From Rhabditoides inermis (lineage: Eukaryota > Nematoda > Chromadorea > Rhabditida > Rhabditidae): DNA of 64,000 bases. This document shows, piece after piece, positions 61,345 to 64,000 of the stretch (position 1 is its first letter; every line of letters starts with the position of its first letter). The notes beneath the pieces are model-generated. The model had not been told where the DNA came from, made no database searches, and was given only the letters and a program-made list of their open reading frames with translations. Location: NCBI GenBank assembly GCA_963966185.1, contig CAWZYM010000388.1, positions 1 through 64,000 on the forward strand, written 5' to 3'. Made by a program: the position numbers and the translations under genes.

Positions 61345-64000
61345 CTGTCCTTGGAGTATTCACTACAGACTATTATTAGCTAATGTTCGATCTCTAAAAA
61401 GTTATAACGATCAATTGTGTATTTCTCATTTTCTTTGTAACTCTCCATCATGTATAGCTGTTTTAACTGAAACTTGGCTTTCTCCTTCTTGTAATGTCCC
61501 CAAATTCCCTGGTTTCTGTAGTTATTCCGTTTCACGTGTGCATAAGAGAGGTGGTGGAGTTGTTTTGATTTGCATACCGGAAACGGCGCGCTCGTCTGTG
61601 ATCACAAAACACACCTCCACTTCCTTTGATTCAATTGCGGTCCGAGTGTGTGCTGCTAATGGTATGGAGTTTGTAGTAGTGGGCGTATATAGACCACCAG
61701 GGCGAGATGCAAATTTCATTACCCAATTCTCAGATTTTATAGATACCCTTGGCAGAGTGCCTTCTCTTCTAATATTAGGTGATTTCAACTATCCTGACAT
61801 TTCTTGGTTATGTCATAGCGCGAGTGACTCTATCTCCCAGTTGTTTTTAAATTGGTGTATTAATCAGGGTCTCTATCAGCTGGTCTCTGAATCAACTCGT
61901 GGTAACAACATCTTAGACCTAATCTTGTGTTCTGATAAGTCGTTGGTGTGTAACGTGCATACGTCTACAGGGTACAGTGATCATGACTCTATAGAAGCCG
62001 ACCTCACTATTGGATTCACTAAGCCTTCCCAGATCACTACTCAGCCATCACTTGACTACAGGAACGGCGACTATGGCGCAGTAAACTGTGATTTAGCGTT
62101 GGTGGACTGGCATCAAGTATTCAGAGACTGCGCTGACATCGATTCTAAATATTCTGCTTTCTGCCATGTGTTGGAAGATGCGCTACAGTTTCGTATACCT
62201 ACTCGCACAGTGCACTCTGACAATACCCCACGTTTCCCACATTGGTTATCTCGATTGAAAAAGAGGGTCAAGAGGCTGCATGCGAAAAAAAAGTTCACTA
62301 AACTTGAGCAGGATCGAGCAAACTACACACGTTTATTGAAGGAATATAGAGTGAGTCTATCCACGTGTATCAAGGAAAGAGAAGCTCATATTCTCAAGTC
62401 CAGCTCTCCGGCTCGCTATTGGAACTATATCAAGTCTAAACTTTCACCTACTGATCCTATTCCTGATATGCGAGATAGTAATGACAATATAATAGCAGAA
62501 GATACTGAACGTGCTTCACACTTCAATAAGTTCTTTGTATCGGTGTTTTCGAGAGATGATAACAGACCATTTAATCTAAAAGATTTCCCTGGTGTTAAGT
62601 CGATAGGAGAGATAGATTTTAGTACTCATGTGGTGTATGAATATTTGAAACGAACGAACAGAAAACTATCTTGTGGACTTGATAACATACCGTCACTTGT
62701 GTTACAATCTCTGGCTACTGTCATCGCTTTACCTCTATCAATTATATTCGAAGAATGCTATCAATGTGGTGTGATTCCTAATATTTGGAGGAAAGGCATT
62801 GTGGTACCAGTATATAAATCCGGTGACAAAACTCGGTTCACGAACTATCGCCCGATTACTCTCACGTGTTGTATCAGTCGAGTGTTTGAAAGGATCATTT
62901 GTTACGCTATTCGTTCCCATCTTTGGCAATGTAATATAGTAAGTAAATTTCAACATGGTTTCTTAAACGGTCGTGGAACAATAACTCAAATGGTAGATTA
63001 TGTAAGCTATTTAGTAGAACATTTGGGCAACAATAGTGGTGTAGACACTATATATTTAGATATAAAGAAAGCGTTTGATAGTGTGGTGCATAGGAGAGTT
63101 TTAAAAGTGTGCCGTTCCTATGGCATTGATGGTAAACTCTTGAATTGGCTTTCTTTATTTTTAACTGATAGGACACAGTCAGTCAAAATCGGACAATGTT
63201 ACTCGAGCTGGGAGAATGTTTTGAGTGGAGTACCACAAGGATCAGTCCTAGGACCCCTTCTATTCTTGATTTATGTAAATGGTATTGGTGAAGTGGTGAA
63301 GCACTGTAGGTATTTTCTGTATGCTGATGATATGAAATTGTCAATATCTCAGAATCGACCGAACTTCCATGATTGTCTTGAATCCGATTTTAATGAAGTA
63401 TATGCGTGGTTATCTGAGCGACAGCTAGCGCTATCTGCTGCCAAGTGCACAGTTGTTCATTTCGGAAAGAAACCTATCAAGTCGGTTTATGAATGTGGTG
63501 ATGTAACTCTCTCGTGCTCTGATTCTGTGAAGGATTTGGGTGTTATTCTAACATCTACTCTCGACCCATCAGAACATATCCGGAAGGCTATCCAAAAAGC
63601 CTCTTCCAAAATTGGAGCACTGAGAGCAAATTTCCATGTAAATGAGCAACTTTACTTAAATTTCTACAAAACTAAAATAAGACCGGCACTAGAATATGGT
63701 TCAGAAGTTCTTTGTTTGATTAACAAAGGCCATATAAATGATCTAGAAGCAGTTCAGCGAAAGCTCACCCGTTACATAGCCCCTAAACTAGATTACGAAA
63801 GCAGACTAAAGCGATATAATTTAGATACTCTTTGGTTACGACGGGTTAAGTGTGATATTCGATTTGTACATAGATACATTTATGGTTATTTCAACTCGGA
63901 ATGTCCATTCGCTCTCGTCCCGGTTGGTTCTAGAATGAGTACATTGCGAAATCATGGTTTGAAACTCAAGAACACAGCCCCTTCACCTCGCACTACGATA
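61337..64000 (+). CDS. LINE ORF2: endonuclease-reverse transcriptase (3' end outside window)
   Basis: 888 codons open to the window edge. The N-terminal AP-like endonuclease shows LLANVRSL (~13-20), TETWL, VYRPPG, GDFN (~148-151) and YSDHDS (~213-218), including the catalytic Glu, Asp/Asn and SDH residues. The reverse transcriptase shows FTNYRPITL, motif A YLDIKKAFD (~570), motif B GVPQGSVLGPLLFLIY and the catalytic YADD (~662-665), followed by a thumb-like region. All catalytic residues seen are intact, so the copy may be active or very recent. The protein nicks target DNA and reverse-transcribes its own RNA at the break. Confidence 0.96.
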   Translation, partial: MSSCPWSIHYRLLLANVRSLKSYNDQLCISHFLCNSPSCIAVLTETWLSPSCNVPKFPGFCSYSVSRVHKRGGGVVLICIPETARSSVITKHTSTSFDSIAVRVCAANGMEFVVVGVYRPPGRDANFITQFSDFIDTLGRVPSLLILGDFNYPDISWLCHSASDSISQLFLNWCINQGLYQLVSESTRGNNILDLILCSDKSLVCNVHTSTGYSDHDSIEADLTIGFTKPSQITTQPSLDYRNGDYGAVNCDLALVDWHQVFRDCADIDSKYSAFCHVLEDALQFRIPTRTVHSDNTPRFPHWLSRLKKRVKRLHAKKKFTKLEQDRANYTRLLKEYRVSLSTCIKEREAHILKSSSPARYWNYIKSKLSPTDPIPDMRDSNDNIIAEDTERASHFNKFFVSVFSRDDNRPFNLKDFPGVKSIGEIDFSTHVVYEYLKRTNRKLSCGLDNIPSLVLQSLATVIALPLSIIFEECYQCGVIPNIWRKGIVVPVYKSGDKTRFTNYRPITLTCCISRVFERIICYAIRSHLWQCNIVSKFQHGFLNGRGTITQMVDYVSYLVEHLGNNSGVDTIYLDIKKAFDSVVHRRVLKVCRSYGIDGKLLNWLSLFLTDRTQSVKIGQCYSSWENVLSGVPQGSVLGPLLFLIYVNGIGEVVKHCRYFLYADDMKLSISQNRPNFHDCLESDFNEVYAWLSERQLALSAAKCTVVHFGKKPIKSVYECGDVTLSCSDSVKDLGVILTSTLDPSEHIRKAIQKASSKIGALRANFHVNEQLYLNFYKTKIRPALEYGSEVLCLINKGHINDLEAVQRKLTRYIAPKLDYESRLKRYNLDTLWLRRVKCDIRFVHRYIYGYFNSECPFALVPVGSRMSTLRNHGLKLKNTAPSPRTTI

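Larger units (their letters stand above)
60396..64000 (+). mobile_element. Non-LTR retrotransposon (LINE), apparently full at 5' end
   Basis: A short 5' region followed by ORF1 and ORF2 with no stop or frameshift up to the window edge. The endonuclease and reverse transcriptase resemble CR1/L2/Jockey-group elements; the exact clade was not determined. It lies antisense in an intron of the TPR gene, almost touching an exon. The 3' end and tail are outside the window. Confidence 0.9.

Overview
This window looks like a nematode nuclear chromosome segment. Splice acceptors are of the TTTCAG type, many introns are 48-60 bp, several start codons sit just behind acceptor-like sites (as in trans-spliced genes), and the gene families present (attractin, a divergent IL-17-like cytokine, an amidated neuropeptide precursor, a CDP-alcohol phosphotransferase) all occur in nematodes. 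The species is not identifiable from the sequence alone. No bacterial, viral or organellar genes were seen.

Layout: 1-660 holds purine-rich low-complexity DNA and a 99-bp tandem repeat. About 690-19,570 is a macrosatellite of nine full ~1.9-2.5 kb units plus a truncated tenth head. Every copy has a TATA box behind a conserved upstream block, and most units carry plausible splice sites and an AATAAA near the end, so each could be a non-coding transcription unit. About 19,660-23,620 is mobile-element debris: tRNA-derived SINE-like pieces, a 376-bp foldback element, a degenerate MULE-like gene end, and a 1.34-kb element whose arms lie in the interleaved order A-B-A*-B*.

From 24,153 on there are ordinary protein genes, reconstructed by joining exons with matching phases: an attractin orthologue (minus strand, 31 exons, 1251 aa); head to head with it an IL-17-like secreted protein (plus, 8 exons, 224 aa); an orphan class A GPCR (plus, 11 exons, 400 aa); a choline/ethanolamine phosphotransferase (plus, 13 exons, 389 aa); converging on it a small neuropeptide precursor with two SSRFWG repeats (minus, 99 aa); and the 3' part of a TPR-repeat gene (minus) whose upstream intron contains a LINE running off the window with both ORFs intact. 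Between the neuropeptide and TPR genes lies a heat-shock-type promoter (two perfect three-pentamer HSEs plus TATA) in front of a near-perfect GC-rich hairpin and no sizeable ORF.

The genes do not form an operon. Attractin, the IL-17-like protein, the GPCR and the neuropeptide are all cell-surface or secreted signalling proteins, but no direct link among them can be read from the sequence. The strongest leads are the promoter-bearing macrosatellite, the A-B-A*-B* element and its relatives built from one short palindromic motif, the heat-shock hairpin locus, and the SSRFW-amide precursor.
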